Shown here one piece after another: positions 7,789 through 17,243 of a stretch of 64,000 nucleotides of DNA. Source of the stretch: Pseudomonas poae. Lineage in GTDB: Bacteria; Pseudomonadota; Gammaproteobacteria; Pseudomonadales; Pseudomonadaceae. Within the stretch, counting starts at the first letter, position 1; each line of letters opens with the position of its first letter. The DNA is taken from contig NZ_JYLI01000009.1 of the NCBI RefSeq assembly GCF_001439785.1, positions 62,001-126,000 of the forward strand. Reading direction: 5' to 3'. The notes beneath the pieces were generated by a model. The model had not been told where the DNA came from and did not search any database. It saw only the letters and a program-made list of their open reading frames with translations. The translations under genes and the position numbers were made by a program.

Positions 7789-10494
7789 TCAGCGCTTTTC
7801 CTGCTTATTGGGCAACGGCGCAAACAACGCCTCAATATCCTCATTGCCCAACTGCCAATCGCCGGTGGTGCGACCGTCCAGCACGCCCGCTGCCAGATCC
7901 GATTTTTCCTTCTGCAGGTGCTGGATTTTCTCCTCCACCGTGCCTCGCGCAATCATCTTGTAGACGAACACCGGCTTCTCTTGCCCGATGCGGTACGCGC
8001 GGTCGGTGGCCTGGTTTTCAGTGGCCGGGTTCCACCATGGGTCGTAATGGATCACCGTGTCGGCCTCGGTCAGGTTCAAACCCACGCCGCCGGCCTTGAG
8101 GCTGATCAAAAATATCTTCAGCTTGCCGCTCTGGAAGTCCTTGACCGGCGTACGCCGGTCCCGCGTCTGGCCGGTGAGCAAGGCGTAGGCAATCCCGCGT
8201 TGTTGCAGCTCCACTTCGATCAGGCTGAGCATCGAGGTGAATTGCGAGAACAGCAGCACCCGGCGCCCCTCGGCAAACAACTCATCCAGCATCTGCATCA
8301 GGCTGTCGAGCTTGCCCGAGCTGCTGCCATGGGCGGGCAGGCTGGCGTCGTTGACCAACCGCAGGTCGCAGCACACCTGGCGCAACTTCAGCAGGGCTTC
8401 AAGGATGATGATCTGGCTGCGCGCCACGCCCTTGCGGGTGATCTCGTCACGGACTTTCTTGTCCATGGCCAGGCGCATGGTTTCGTACACGTCACGCTGC
8501 GCCTCGTTGAGGTCGACCCAATGAATGATCTCGGTCTTGGGCGGTAATTCGGTGGCCACCTGTTCCTTGGTGCGTCGCAACAGGAAGGGTTTGATCCGTC
8601 CGTTGAGGTGCTGCAATCGCACCTCACTGGCACGTTTTTCGATCGGCACACGGTAGTCGCGGTTGAAGCTTTTGACGTCCCCCAGCCAGCCCGGCAGCAG
8701 GAAGTGGAACAACGACCACAACTCGCCCAGGTGATTTTCCAGCGGCGTACCGCTCAGGCACAGGCGCTGGCGCGCATTCAACTCGCGTGCCGCCTGGGCC
8801 GCCTTGCTGTTGGGGTTCTTGATGTATTGCGCCTCATCGAGGATCAGCACGTGCAAGGGCAGGGCGGCGAGCTGTTCGATATCCTTGGGCAGCAGCGCGT
8901 AAGTGGTCAGCAGCAGGTCGTAGTCCTGCAGGCTCTGATCCTTCGAGGGCGCAAAGTGTTTCTTGCGCCCGGCGCCGTAAAGCGCCAGCACCTTGAGTTG
9001 CGGCGTGAAATGCGCCGCTTCGTCGAGCCAGTTGGGAATCAGGCTGGTCGGCATCACCACCATGCAGGGCCGGTCCAGGCGCCCGGCGGCTTTCTCCGTG
9101 AGGATGTGCGCCAGTGTTTGCAGGGTTTTGCCCAGACCCATGTCATCCGCCAGAATCCCGCCCACGTCCAGCTGGCGCAGCGACTGCATCCAGCTCAGGC
9201 CTTCGAGCTGGTACGGGCGCAGCGTCGCATTCAAGCCCTGGGGTGCGACGCAGGTGAAGTCTTTGATGTCACGCAGGCGCTGGGCAAAGTTGCGAATCTT
9301 TTCGCCGCCCTCCCATTGCAGCGGCAGGTCCTGCAGTGGGTTCAAGCGAATCGCGTCGGCCTTGGCCAGGCGCAGCGTGGTGGTGCCCGGCTCCTGCAAA
9401 TAGAATTCGCCGAGGGTGGCCAGTACCGGTTTGAGCCGACCGTACGGCAGCGCCACCTGCAGCGGGCCGTGGCCGTTGGGCAGGCCGGGGATATTCACCA
9501 GGATCAGCTCTTCATCGCGGCGCCGGGCCAGTTTCTCCGGGTTGAGAATTTCGGTGTGGGAGCGCATCAGGTTCAGCAGAATCGGTAACAGGCTCAGGCG
9601 TTCGCCGTTGACGATGATGCCCAGCTCCAGGTCAAACCAATCGCGCTCGGGCGCTTCGTCGACGTTGGCGTACCAGTCATCCACCGGGCTCAGGTCGAAG
9701 CCGAAATCCTCATCGATCTGCAGCTCCCAGCCCTCGGCGCGCAGGCTTGGCGATGCATTGAGGGTGAAGTTCAGCCAGGCGCTGTCGTTGACCATCTCGA
9801 ACAGCTCGCCGGCGCTCTCCGGCAGCGCCTTGCTCTGGCGCGTGGCGATCTTGAAACCGAGCAGGCGCAAGTGCTCGCGATACGGTTGCTCAAGCTCGGG
9901 GTGGCGTTTGATGCGCAGGCTCTGGGTTTCCTGGCGCACGATGATGTCGGCGTTCTTCTGCCCACTCACATAGTTGCCCAGGTAGTTGAACGACAACGCC
10001 GCACGGTGCTGGATATAGCGCTGCATCTTGCCATTGCGCGGTTCGAACGCGCTGAACTCGACACTGGCCAGCCACAGGCGCGGCACCGGCAGCACATCCT
10101 CCATCACCACCTGTGGCAGCACCACGCGGTTGTCGAGTACGGCCTGCAATTTGCCCAACAGCTCGGCATCCTGCGCCGCCGCCGGGTAGGCCAGGGTTTC
10201 CTGGACCTTGAGCAGCACCGCGGCGATGTGTTTGCAGTTGGTGTGGACCGGGCAGGTGCAGCGGCTGTCCACCAGGATCAGCATGCCCTTGGCCGACTCG
10301 CGCAACGAGATGGTCTGGCGATAGACGTTGCTGCCCGAGCCCTCGCAACTGGCGATGATGGTGCTGTCGCCGGATTCGACGATGCGCACGCGGTTTTCCA
10401 GTGCATACCGCCGCCCGCGCTCCAGGCTTTGCTCCTTGAAGCGGTTGGCCCAAGACGGGGCCAGGGGTTTGGTCAAAGACGGCGTCAGGGACAT
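7789..10494 (-). CDS. SWIM zinc-finger SNF2-family helicase
   Basis: A 901-aa ATP-dependent DNA translocase of the SNF2/HepA type. A SWIM zinc finger is visible at residues 79-89 (C-x-C ... C-x-H within CTCPVHTNCKH). The ATPase core begins about residue 450 with Walker A DDMGLGKTLQT and motif II DEAQ in LILDEAQYIKN. The C-terminal lobe holds LLFSQFTSML, LTGQT and the arginine-rich ATENQATDRAYRIGQ. The bacterial role is not settled; repair or RNA-polymerase recycling have been suggested for relatives. The start codon has only a weak ribosome site. It is 9 bases downstream of csiV, so the two may share a transcript with mfd. Confidence 0.9.
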   Translation of the reverse strand: MSLTPSLTKPLAPSWANRFKEQSLERGRRYALENRVRIVESGDSTIIASCEGSGSNVYRQTISLRESAKGMLILVDSRCTCPVHTNCKHIAAVLLKVQETLAYPAAAQDAELLGKLQAVLDNRVVLPQVVMEDVLPVPRLWLASVEFSAFEPRNGKMQRYIQHRAALSFNYLGNYVSGQKNADIIVRQETQSLRIKRHPELEQPYREHLRLLGFKIATRQSKALPESAGELFEMVNDSAWLNFTLNASPSLRAEGWELQIDEDFGFDLSPVDDWYANVDEAPERDWFDLELGIIVNGERLSLLPILLNLMRSHTEILNPEKLARRRDEELILVNIPGLPNGHGPLQVALPYGRLKPVLATLGEFYLQEPGTTTLRLAKADAIRLNPLQDLPLQWEGGEKIRNFAQRLRDIKDFTCVAPQGLNATLRPYQLEGLSWMQSLRQLDVGGILADDMGLGKTLQTLAHILTEKAAGRLDRPCMVVMPTSLIPNWLDEAAHFTPQLKVLALYGAGRKKHFAPSKDQSLQDYDLLLTTYALLPKDIEQLAALPLHVLILDEAQYIKNPNSKAAQAARELNARQRLCLSGTPLENHLGELWSLFHFLLPGWLGDVKSFNRDYRVPIEKRASEVRLQHLNGRIKPFLLRRTKEQVATELPPKTEIIHWVDLNEAQRDVYETMRLAMDKKVRDEITRKGVARSQIIILEALLKLRQVCCDLRLVNDASLPAHGSSSGKLDSLMQMLDELFAEGRRVLLFSQFTSMLSLIEVELQQRGIAYALLTGQTRDRRTPVKDFQSGKLKIFLISLKAGGVGLNLTEADTVIHYDPWWNPATENQATDRAYRIGQEKPVFVYKMIARGTVEEKIQHLQKEKSDLAAGVLDGRTTGDWQLGNEDIEALFAPLPNKQEKR

Positions 10495-10503
10495 GGCGCA
10501 GGA

Positions 10504-11070
10504 TTAGTCCTGAAGGCCCGGCGGCGGTGCACTGGGAGGCTTGGCGGTCAGCGAAGTGATCTTGATCAGCAGCGCCAGATGGCCGCCGTCCAGGTAGTTG
10601 AGCTGGTTGTTCTTGGTGCGCACGTCTTTCTGGGCCAAGTGTTCGCTGGCGATCACGCTGCCGTTGGCGTCGAACTGGTTGATCCAGAAGTCCGCATCGA
10701 TATCGGTAAAGCGCCCCAGTTGCAAGCGCAACACGCCCTGGAGGGGGAACTGGCCGAACTGTTCGGCGCCGTCAGTGATCGCAATGTTTACCGGCTGTTC
10801 ACCGAGGTTCTGCTCCCAGGCCTTGTGCGCCAGCACCGTGTAGCTTGAATCGGCGCGCAGCTTGTCGACGACAGTGCCCAGGCGCGGCGGGCTCATCCGC
10901 TCGCCCAGGCGTGGTGCGCCGGCATCCCAGTCTTCCGGGGCGGGGCGGCTGTTGATCACCGGTTCCGCGTTCTGGCGCACCAGGATCATTTCCACCTGGT
11001 AGGGGCTGTCGGCAAATGCCGCAGGCGCCACGACTACCAGCAACAGGCTCAAGAAGCGGAACAGGCGCAT
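10504..11070 (-). CDS. CsiV family periplasmic protein
   Basis: A 188-aa exported protein. The signal peptide is MRLFRFLSLLLVVVAPAAFA, cleaved after AFA. The mature part begins DSPYQVEMILVRQ, matching the CsiV family, named for an inner-membrane protein of Halomonas. I chose the ATG over a TTG five codons upstream because AAGGA precedes it and the signal peptide is then canonical. It lies between mfd and the SNF2 gene on the same strand and almost touches both. Function in Pseudomonas unknown. Confidence 0.8.
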   Translation of the reverse strand: MRLFRFLSLLLVVVAPAAFADSPYQVEMILVRQNAEPVINSRPAPEDWDAGAPRLGERMSPPRLGTVVDKLRADSSYTVLAHKAWEQNLGEQPVNIAITDGAEQFGQFPLQGVLRLQLGRFTDIDADFWINQFDANGSVIASEHLAQKDVRTKNNQLNYLDGGHLALLIKITSLTAKPPSAPPPGLQD

Positions 11071-11081
11071 GGGGGCGTCCT

Positions 11082-14000
11082 TCAAGCGGATTTCGGAATG
11101 AGGCGCTCAAACAGCGCCTCCAGGGTATTGAAGCGTTCTTCCGGGCGTTCCATCGGCACCATGAATTTGAACAGCGTAGCCCCTTCGAACTTGTAACGAT
11201 TGGGCTGGCCCTGGATCAGTTTGATCAGCACCAGCGGGTCCACCGGCGTCTGCGCTTCAAACTCGATGCGCCCACCCTGCGGCCCGGCGTCGACCTTCTT
11301 GATGCCCAACTGTTCGGCCTGCAATTTGAGCAGCGTCAGACGCACCAGGTTCTTGGTCGGATCGGGCAGCAGGCCGAAGCGGTCGATCATCTCTACCTGC
11401 AGGTCCTTGAGGCCTTCTTCGTCGGTGGCCGAGGCGATGCGCTTGTACAGGATCAGCCGCGCGTGCACATCCGGCAGGTAGTCTTCGGGAATCAATGCCG
11501 GCAGGCGCAGGTTGATCTCCGGACCGCCGCCCAACGGTTGATCGAGGTTGGGTTGCTCGCCCTTGCGGATGGCTTTGACCGCGCGCTCCAGCATCTCCAT
11601 ATAGAGGGTGAAGCCCACGGCCTGGATCTGCCCGCTCTGGCCGTCCCCCAGCAACTCGCCGGCGCCTCGGATTTCGAGGTCGTTGGTGGCCAGCACAAAG
11701 CCTGCGCCCAGGTCCTGAGTGTTGGCGATGGCTTCCAGGCGCTTTTCGGCGTCGGAGGTGATCTGCTGGCGTGGCGGCGTGAGCAGGTAGGCGTAGGCCT
11801 GGTGGTGACTGCGGCCGACACGGCCACGCAACTGGTGCAACTGCGCCAGGCCGAATTTATCGGCGCGCTCGATGATGATGGTGTTGGCGCTCGGCACATC
11901 GATGCCGGTCTCGATGATGGTGGAGGCGATCAGCACGTTGAAGCGCTTGTGATAGAAGTCGCTCATCACCTGTTCGAGTTCGCGTTCGCGCATCTGCCCG
12001 TGGCCGATGGCGATGCGCGCTTCCGGCACCAGTTCGGCGAGATCGGCGGCGCATTTCTCGATGGTCTTCACGTCGTTGTGCAGGTAGTACACCTGCCCGC
12101 CGCGCAGCAGTTCACGCAGCAGCGCTTCTTTCACCGTGCTTTTGTTCTGCTCCATCACGAAGGTGCGCACCGACAGCCGGCGCGCCGGCGGCGTGGCGAT
12201 GATCGATAGATCGCGCATGCCCGACACCGCCATGTTCAACGTGCGCGGAATCGGCGTGGCGGTGAGGGTGAGAATGTCGACTTCACTGCGCAGGGCCTTG
12301 AGCTGTTCTTTCTGACGCACGCCGAAGCGGTGTTCTTCGTCGATGATTACCAGGCCAAGGTTCTTGATCTTCACGTCGTCCGACAGCAGCTTGTGCGTAC
12401 CGATGACGATATCGATTTTGCCCTCGGCCAGGTCGGCGATGGCGGCGTTGACTTCCTTGGCCGACTTGAAGCGGCTCATCACTTCCACGCTCACCGGCCA
12501 GTCGGCAAAGCGGTCGCGAAAGCTGTTGTAGTGCTGCTGGGCGAGCAGGGTGGTCGGCACCAGGATGGCCACCTGACGACCGCCGTGCACGGCAATGAAG
12601 GCTGCGCGCATTGCCACTTCGGTCTTGCCGAAGCCCACGTCGCCGCACACCAGCCGGTCCATCGGCTTGGGCGCGAGCATGTCGGCGCGCACGGCTTCGA
12701 TGGTGGTTTGCTGGTCCGGGGTTTCTTCGAAGGCGAAGCCTGCGCTGAAGGTGGCGTAGTCGGCCTTGGGATCGGCGAACGCATAGCCCTCGCGCGCGGC
12801 CCGCCGGGCATAGATATCGAGCAGTTCGGCGGCCACGTCGCGCACTTGTTCGGCGGCCTTGCGCTTGGCTTTCTGCCAGGTCTCGGAGCCGAGGCGGTGC
12901 AGCGGCGCCAGCGCGTCGTCGCTGCCGGTGTAGCGGGCGATCAAGTGCAGGCTGGCCACCGGCACATAGAGCTTGGCGCCTTCGGCGTATTCCATTGTGA
13001 GGAATTCGGCGGCCTGGTTATCGATCTCCAGGGTCTGCAGGCCGAGGTAGCGGCCCACGCCGTGGTCGATATGCACCACCGGCGCGCCTTCGCGCAACTC
13101 GGTGAGGTTCTTGATCACCGCGTCGTTGTTGTGATCGGCGCGTTTTTCGCGGCGGCGACGCTGCATCACGCGCTGGCCGAACAGCGGGCTTTCGGCGATC
13201 AGCGCCAGCGCCGGGTCGTCCAGCAGCAAGCCTTCATCCAGCGGCGCAATGGTGATCGCCAGGCGTTCCTGGCTGTTGACGAAGTCCGGCCAGCTGTCGA
13301 CGGTTTTCGGCCGCAGCTTTAGGCGCTCCAGCAGCTCCAGCAGCACTTCGCGGCGCCCGGCGGACTCGGCGGTAAACAGCACGCGGCCCGGGAAGTCGCC
13401 GAGGAAGTTGGACAGCGCTTCCAAAGGTTGCGTGGCCTTGGCCTGGATGGACAGGTCCGGCAGGGTCGCGGCCGGGAAACGCTCGCGGCCGCTGCCGGCG
13501 TCCACGTCCTGTTGGCTGGCGACTACGCGCGGCCAGTTTTTCAGGCGGGCGAAGCAGTCTTCCACCGGCAGGAACAGCTCGGCGGGCGGCAATAGCGGGC
13601 GGGACGGGTCGACGCGGCGCTCCTCATAGCGGTTGCGCACGTCGTTCCAGAAGTTTTCTGCCGCCTGCTCGATACCCGGCAGCGAGAACACCTGGGTGTC
13701 CTGGGGCAGGTAGTCAAACAGTGTGGAGGTTTCGTCGAAGAACAGCGGCAGGTAGTACTCGATACCGGCCGGGGTAATCCCGCTGCTCAGGTCCTGGAAG
13801 ATCGGGCAGCGGCGGAAATCGACGTCGAAGCGTTCGCGAAAGCGCGCCTTGAAGCGCGTGACCGCGTCTTTTTGCAGCGGAAATTCCCGGGCCGGCAACA
13901 GTTTGACCGAGTCGACCTTATCGATGGAGCGCTGGTTTTCCGGATCGAAGGTGCGCAGGGTCTCGATTTCGTCATCGAACAGGTCGATGCGGTACGGCAA

Positions 14001-14531
14001 CTTGCTGCCCATGGGGAACAGGTCGATCAGTGCGCCGCGCACGGCGAATTCACCGTGCTCGTATACCGTGTCGACGCAACGATAGCCGCTGGCTTCCAGG
14101 CGCGTGCGCATCTGTTCCACGTCGAGCTTCTGGCCGATGTCCAGCACCAGGCTGCTGCCCAACAGAAACTTGGTCGGCGCCAGGCGGTGCAGGGCGGTGG
14201 TGATCGGCACCACCAACACGCCGTGGGCTAGCTCCGGCAGGCGGTACAGGCTGGCGATGCGCTGGGAAATGATGTCCTGGTGCGGCGAAAACAAATCGTA
14301 GGGCAGGGTTTCCCAGTCGGGAAAATGCAGCACCGGCAAATCCGGCGCGAAGAAGCTCAGCTCCTGCTCCAGCCGTTCGGCGCTTTGGCTGTCGGCGGTG
14401 AGCAGCAAGGTAAAGCGCTTGGCTGCGCTGGCAGCCTCGGCAATGGCCAGGCTCAGGGCGGCACCGGGCAGGTTGCCCCAGTGCTGTTTACCTGCCGCGG
14501 CAGGGAGGAGCGGTAGACGCAGGACGGGCAC
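11082..14531 (-). CDS. mfd: Transcription-repair coupling factor Mfd
   Basis: A 1149-aa translocase that removes RNA polymerase stalled at lesions and recruits UvrA. The UvrB-like module is at the N-terminus (starting LPAAAGKQHWG). The polymerase-interaction domain is around residues 480-560. Walker A is GDVGFGKTEVA near residue 630, and DEEHRFGVRQKEQ with TATPIPRTLN near 730-760. The C-terminal D7 domain ends in LFERLIPKSA. The start is GTG with GGAG upstream; the N-terminal sequence agrees with Pseudomonas Mfd as I recall it. It is transcribed away from gap. Confidence 0.98.
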   Translation of the reverse strand: MPVLRLPLLPAAAGKQHWGNLPGAALSLAIAEAASAAKRFTLLLTADSQSAERLEQELSFFAPDLPVLHFPDWETLPYDLFSPHQDIISQRIASLYRLPELAHGVLVVPITTALHRLAPTKFLLGSSLVLDIGQKLDVEQMRTRLEASGYRCVDTVYEHGEFAVRGALIDLFPMGSKLPYRIDLFDDEIETLRTFDPENQRSIDKVDSVKLLPAREFPLQKDAVTRFKARFRERFDVDFRRCPIFQDLSSGITPAGIEYYLPLFFDETSTLFDYLPQDTQVFSLPGIEQAAENFWNDVRNRYEERRVDPSRPLLPPAELFLPVEDCFARLKNWPRVVASQQDVDAGSGRERFPAATLPDLSIQAKATQPLEALSNFLGDFPGRVLFTAESAGRREVLLELLERLKLRPKTVDSWPDFVNSQERLAITIAPLDEGLLLDDPALALIAESPLFGQRVMQRRRREKRADHNNDAVIKNLTELREGAPVVHIDHGVGRYLGLQTLEIDNQAAEFLTMEYAEGAKLYVPVASLHLIARYTGSDDALAPLHRLGSETWQKAKRKAAEQVRDVAAELLDIYARRAAREGYAFADPKADYATFSAGFAFEETPDQQTTIEAVRADMLAPKPMDRLVCGDVGFGKTEVAMRAAFIAVHGGRQVAILVPTTLLAQQHYNSFRDRFADWPVSVEVMSRFKSAKEVNAAIADLAEGKIDIVIGTHKLLSDDVKIKNLGLVIIDEEHRFGVRQKEQLKALRSEVDILTLTATPIPRTLNMAVSGMRDLSIIATPPARRLSVRTFVMEQNKSTVKEALLRELLRGGQVYYLHNDVKTIEKCAADLAELVPEARIAIGHGQMRERELEQVMSDFYHKRFNVLIASTIIETGIDVPSANTIIIERADKFGLAQLHQLRGRVGRSHHQAYAYLLTPPRQQITSDAEKRLEAIANTQDLGAGFVLATNDLEIRGAGELLGDGQSGQIQAVGFTLYMEMLERAVKAIRKGEQPNLDQPLGGGPEINLRLPALIPEDYLPDVHARLILYKRIASATDEEGLKDLQVEMIDRFGLLPDPTKNLVRLTLLKLQAEQLGIKKVDAGPQGGRIEFEAQTPVDPLVLIKLIQGQPNRYKFEGATLFKFMVPMERPEERFNTLEALFERLIPKSA

Positions 14532-14818
14532 GGAAGGTTGAGCTCCAAGCGTTGCGACAAAGTCGGTAATTGTAACGGCCAGAGGTGCCGCCTGTCAGTT
14601 GCTGACTGTGCCTGATGCGGTTTTCGGGAAATGTAGTGGCTAAGACAAACAATGCTCGGTTTTGACTCAATATGTAGTGCCGAAAACCAAGGATATTTCG
14701 GAGAGTTACGGACAAGTCAGCGCTGATGCGCGACTGGTGGCCTTCTGAAGCCCGCGTATTTCAAGGGCTGTAGCGGGGCGATGGTTTTTTGCAAGGGATT
14801 TTTGTTCGCCCTGGCGCA

Positions 14819-14847
14819 TTGCTCATCGCGCACTCGGACGACATAAT
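14819..14847 (+). promoter_or_regulatory. Putative gap promoter
   Basis: TTGCTC (14819-14824) and CATAAT (14842-14847) are 17 bases apart and 39 bases ahead of the GTG start. The rest of the 355-base region between mfd and gap shows no gene; it should also hold the mfd promoter, which I cannot place. Confidence 0.5.
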
Positions 14848-14886
14848 GTAGCCCCTTTTTTCAGCCCCTACATGTGGAAGGTTCCC

Positions 14887-16335
14887 GTGACTCAGAAGCC
14901 CGACCAGTGTCTTGGTGAATGGATCGACCGTGAAGCACTCGCAGAAGCGATGATCCCGCTTATCGGTCAGCTGTACCGCAATAACAATGTGGTGAGCTCG
15001 ATCTATGGCCGCAGCCTGATCAACCAGTCTGTCATCGCGATTCTCAAAGCCCACCGCTTTGCGCGTCACCGTTCCGCCGACGACAGCGAACTCTCCGTCC
15101 ACGAAACATTCCCGCTGCTCAAGGCCATGAGCGAGCTCAAGCTCGGCGCCGCCTCGGTTGACCTGGGCAAACTGGCCTACAAATTCCGCAAGGAAGGCGC
15201 CGGCCGCAGCGCCGAGCAGTTCGTGCGTGAAGAAATGGCCGACGTGGTCGGCCAGCAAAGCGCTGCCGCCCGCAAGGGCACCGATGTGGTGTTGTACGGT
15301 TTCGGTCGGATCGGCCGCCTGCTGGCGCGCATCCTCATCGAAAAAACCGGCGGCGGCGACGGCCTGCGCCTGCGGGCCATCGTGGTGCGCAAAGGTGCCG
15401 ACAACGACCTGACCAAGCGCGCCAGCCTGCTGCGTCGCGATTCGGTACACGGTCCGTTCAACGGCACCATCGTCATCGACGAAGAAAACAGCACCATCAC
15501 CGCCAACGGTAACCTGATCCAGGTGATCTACGCGAAGAACCCGTCCGAGGTGGATTACACCCAGTACGGCATCAAGGACGCCCTGCTGGTGGACAACACC
15601 GGCGTATGGCGTGATGCCGAAGGCCTGGGCCAGCATCTGGCCTGCCCGGGTGTTGACCGCGTCGTGTTGACGGCGCCCGGCAAGGGCAAGCTGAAGAACA
15701 TCGTGCACGGCATCAACCATGGTGAGATCACTGCTGACGACAAGATTGTCTCCGCTGCGTCCTGCACCACCAACGCCATCGTGCCGGTGCTGAAGGCTGT
15801 GAATGACAAGTTCGGTATCGTTAACGGCCACGTTGAAACCGTTCACTCGTACACCAACGACCAGAACCTGATCGACAACTTCCACAAGGGCGACCGCCGT
15901 GGCCGCAGCGCGGCGCTGAACATGGTCATCACCGAAACCGGCGCCGCCACCGCTGCGGCCAAGGCCCTGCCTGAGCTGGCCGGCAAGCTGACCGGCAACG
16001 CGATCCGCGTGCCGACGCCGAACGTGTCGATGGCCATTCTCAACCTCAACCTTGAGACTGCCGCCAGCCGTGAAGAAATGAACGAGTACCTGCGCTACAT
16101 GGCGCTGCACTCCGATCTTCACAAGCAGATCGACTACGTCAACTCCCAGGAAGTGGTGTCCACCGACTTCGTCGGCTCGCGCCACGCCGGTGTGGTGGAT
16201 GCCGAGGCGACCATCAGTCAGGACAACCGCGTTGTGCTGTACGTGTGGTACGACAACGAGTTTGGCTACAGCTGCCAGGTGGTGCGCGTGATGGAAGACA
16301 TGGCTGGGGTTAACCCGCCGGCGTTTCCGCGTTAA
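14887..16335 (+). CDS. gap: Glyceraldehyde-3-phosphate dehydrogenase, long form (PA3001 type)
   Basis: A 482-aa enzyme of the GAPDH family. About 125 residues precede the usual Rossmann motif GFGRIGRLL, so it is far longer than the roughly 335-aa glycolytic enzyme. The catalytic cysteine is in SAASCTTNAIVPVL, and the C-terminal WYDNEFGYSCQVVR is standard. The N-terminal extension starts MTQKPDQCLGEWIDREALAE and is helical. I chose GTG over an ATG five codons upstream because GGAAGG sits at proper spacing and the relatives start there. Pseudomonads carry several GAPDH paralogues; direction and cofactor of this one cannot be read from sequence. A strong terminator follows. Confidence 0.93.
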   Translation: MTQKPDQCLGEWIDREALAEAMIPLIGQLYRNNNVVSSIYGRSLINQSVIAILKAHRFARHRSADDSELSVHETFPLLKAMSELKLGAASVDLGKLAYKFRKEGAGRSAEQFVREEMADVVGQQSAAARKGTDVVLYGFGRIGRLLARILIEKTGGGDGLRLRAIVVRKGADNDLTKRASLLRRDSVHGPFNGTIVIDEENSTITANGNLIQVIYAKNPSEVDYTQYGIKDALLVDNTGVWRDAEGLGQHLACPGVDRVVLTAPGKGKLKNIVHGINHGEITADDKIVSAASCTTNAIVPVLKAVNDKFGIVNGHVETVHSYTNDQNLIDNFHKGDRRGRSAALNMVITETGAATAAAKALPELAGKLTGNAIRVPTPNVSMAILNLNLETAASREEMNEYLRYMALHSDLHKQIDYVNSQEVVSTDFVGSRHAGVVDAEATISQDNRVVLYVWYDNEFGYSCQVVRVMEDMAGVNPPAFPR

Positions 16336-16351
16336 GCATTAGCAGTAGATG

Positions 16352-16380
16352 AAAAAGCCCCGACTGGTTCGGGGCTTTTT
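16352..16380 (+). terminator. Intrinsic terminator after gap
   Basis: Stem AAAAAGCCCCGA paired with TTCGGGGCTTTTT around a short loop, with a T-run, 17 bases after the stop. Confidence 0.9.
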
Positions 16381-16413
16381 TATGGCTGTGGGTTTTGTGT
16401 TGCCTGTGAGGGT

Positions 16414-16492
16414 CTCATCGGGAGCAAGCCTCTTCCCACCTATTGATGGGTGAATGCATTCAAGTGTGGGAGCTGGCTTGCCTGCGATGAGG
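16414..16492 (+). repeat. REPIN-type inverted REP pair
   Basis: CTCATCGGGAGCAAGCC...TCCCAC at the left is inverted relative to GTGGGAGCTGGCTTGCC...GATGAGG at the right. This REP class differs from the 135-bp elements and lies between the gap terminator and the convergent gene. Confidence 0.75.
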
Positions 16493-16495
16493 CCT

Positions 16496-17029
16496 TCAAT
16501 TCAGCAGCTTGCTACGCAGACTGTCGGACAACCCCTTGGGCCCCAGCCAGATGCCCAGGTAGGCCTTCGCCAACGCCTCATCGCGACTGCTGAACACCAC
16601 CTTGCCGTTGATCTCCAGGTTCAATCCCCGTCCCGGTCGAACGTCCAGTGCATAGCGATCACCGCTGCGAATATTCCGAAAACTGGCGTGCAACTTATCA
16701 AGCTCCGGTTTTAACCGGGTGCTGGCCTGCTGGCGCTCCAGCGTAGCCGTGGCTGCCTTGATCACATCATTGCGGTCAATGTCGCGAAAGTAATACAGCT
16801 CCAGGCGCAGCGCTTTCTGCTGGTCCCAGGCTTGTCTGGCGCTTGAGTCCGGTGAGGCATACAGCGCCGCCGCATACACGTCTGCCCAGAGATAATTGAG
16901 CACCGCCTGGTTTTTCAGCGCCAGCCCCTCGACCTGCGGCGGGAAAGCCGCTTGCCTGAGCCGGTCGGCGTCGTTGGCGTGCGCGGTGATCGACAGCATG
17001 AGCATCAAGCAGATAAAGAGTTGTCGCAT
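16496..17029 (-). CDS. Chalcone-isomerase-like exported protein
   Basis: A 177-aa protein with a signal peptide (MRQLFICLMLMLSITAHA) and a mature chain that fits the bacterial chalcone-isomerase-like family. Signs are the PPQVEG and NYLWADVYAAALY stretches near the N-terminus and the GLNLEINGKVVFSSRDEALA block near the C-terminus. Members are thought to bind small lipophilic molecules rather than act on flavonoids; no activity is established here. It is monocistronic, between a REPIN and the sthA promoter region. Confidence 0.75.
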   Translation of the reverse strand: MRQLFICLMLMLSITAHANDADRLRQAAFPPQVEGLALKNQAVLNYLWADVYAAALYASPDSSARQAWDQQKALRLELYYFRDIDRNDVIKAATATLERQQASTRLKPELDKLHASFRNIRSGDRYALDVRPGRGLNLEINGKVVFSSRDEALAKAYLGIWLGPKGLSDSLRSKLLN

Positions 17030-17200
17030 AATGGCCTTTCCTGAATTCAGCGCTGATGTGGGTGCTGTAGTATGGCAAGACTGGCCTACGACGCGACCAA
17101 GGGTTAATGTGCGCGGCGGTGAGCCTTCTATAGACTGTGCCCCGGTTCACACACTTGAGCCAAATTGTCCTTCATGACCGCTGGCCGCGGCATGATTTAG

Positions 17201-17224
17201 CCAGGCGTCCAATCGTACGCCTGG
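17201..17224 (+). promoter_or_regulatory. Hairpin in the sthA leader
   Basis: CCAGGCGT and ACGCCTGG form a perfect 8-bp stem around an 8-base loop. The hairpin ends 10 bases before the AGGAG of sthA, where it could affect translation or be part of an operator. There is no T-run, so it is not an intrinsic terminator. Confidence 0.4.
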
Positions 17225-17243
17225 CCTGTTCTGAGGAGTACGC

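Noticed and set aside
14761..16185. Long open frames opposite gap and likewise opposite sthA (17172-18539)
   Set aside because: Same G+C shadow effect over well-identified genes; no ribosome site or family resemblance.
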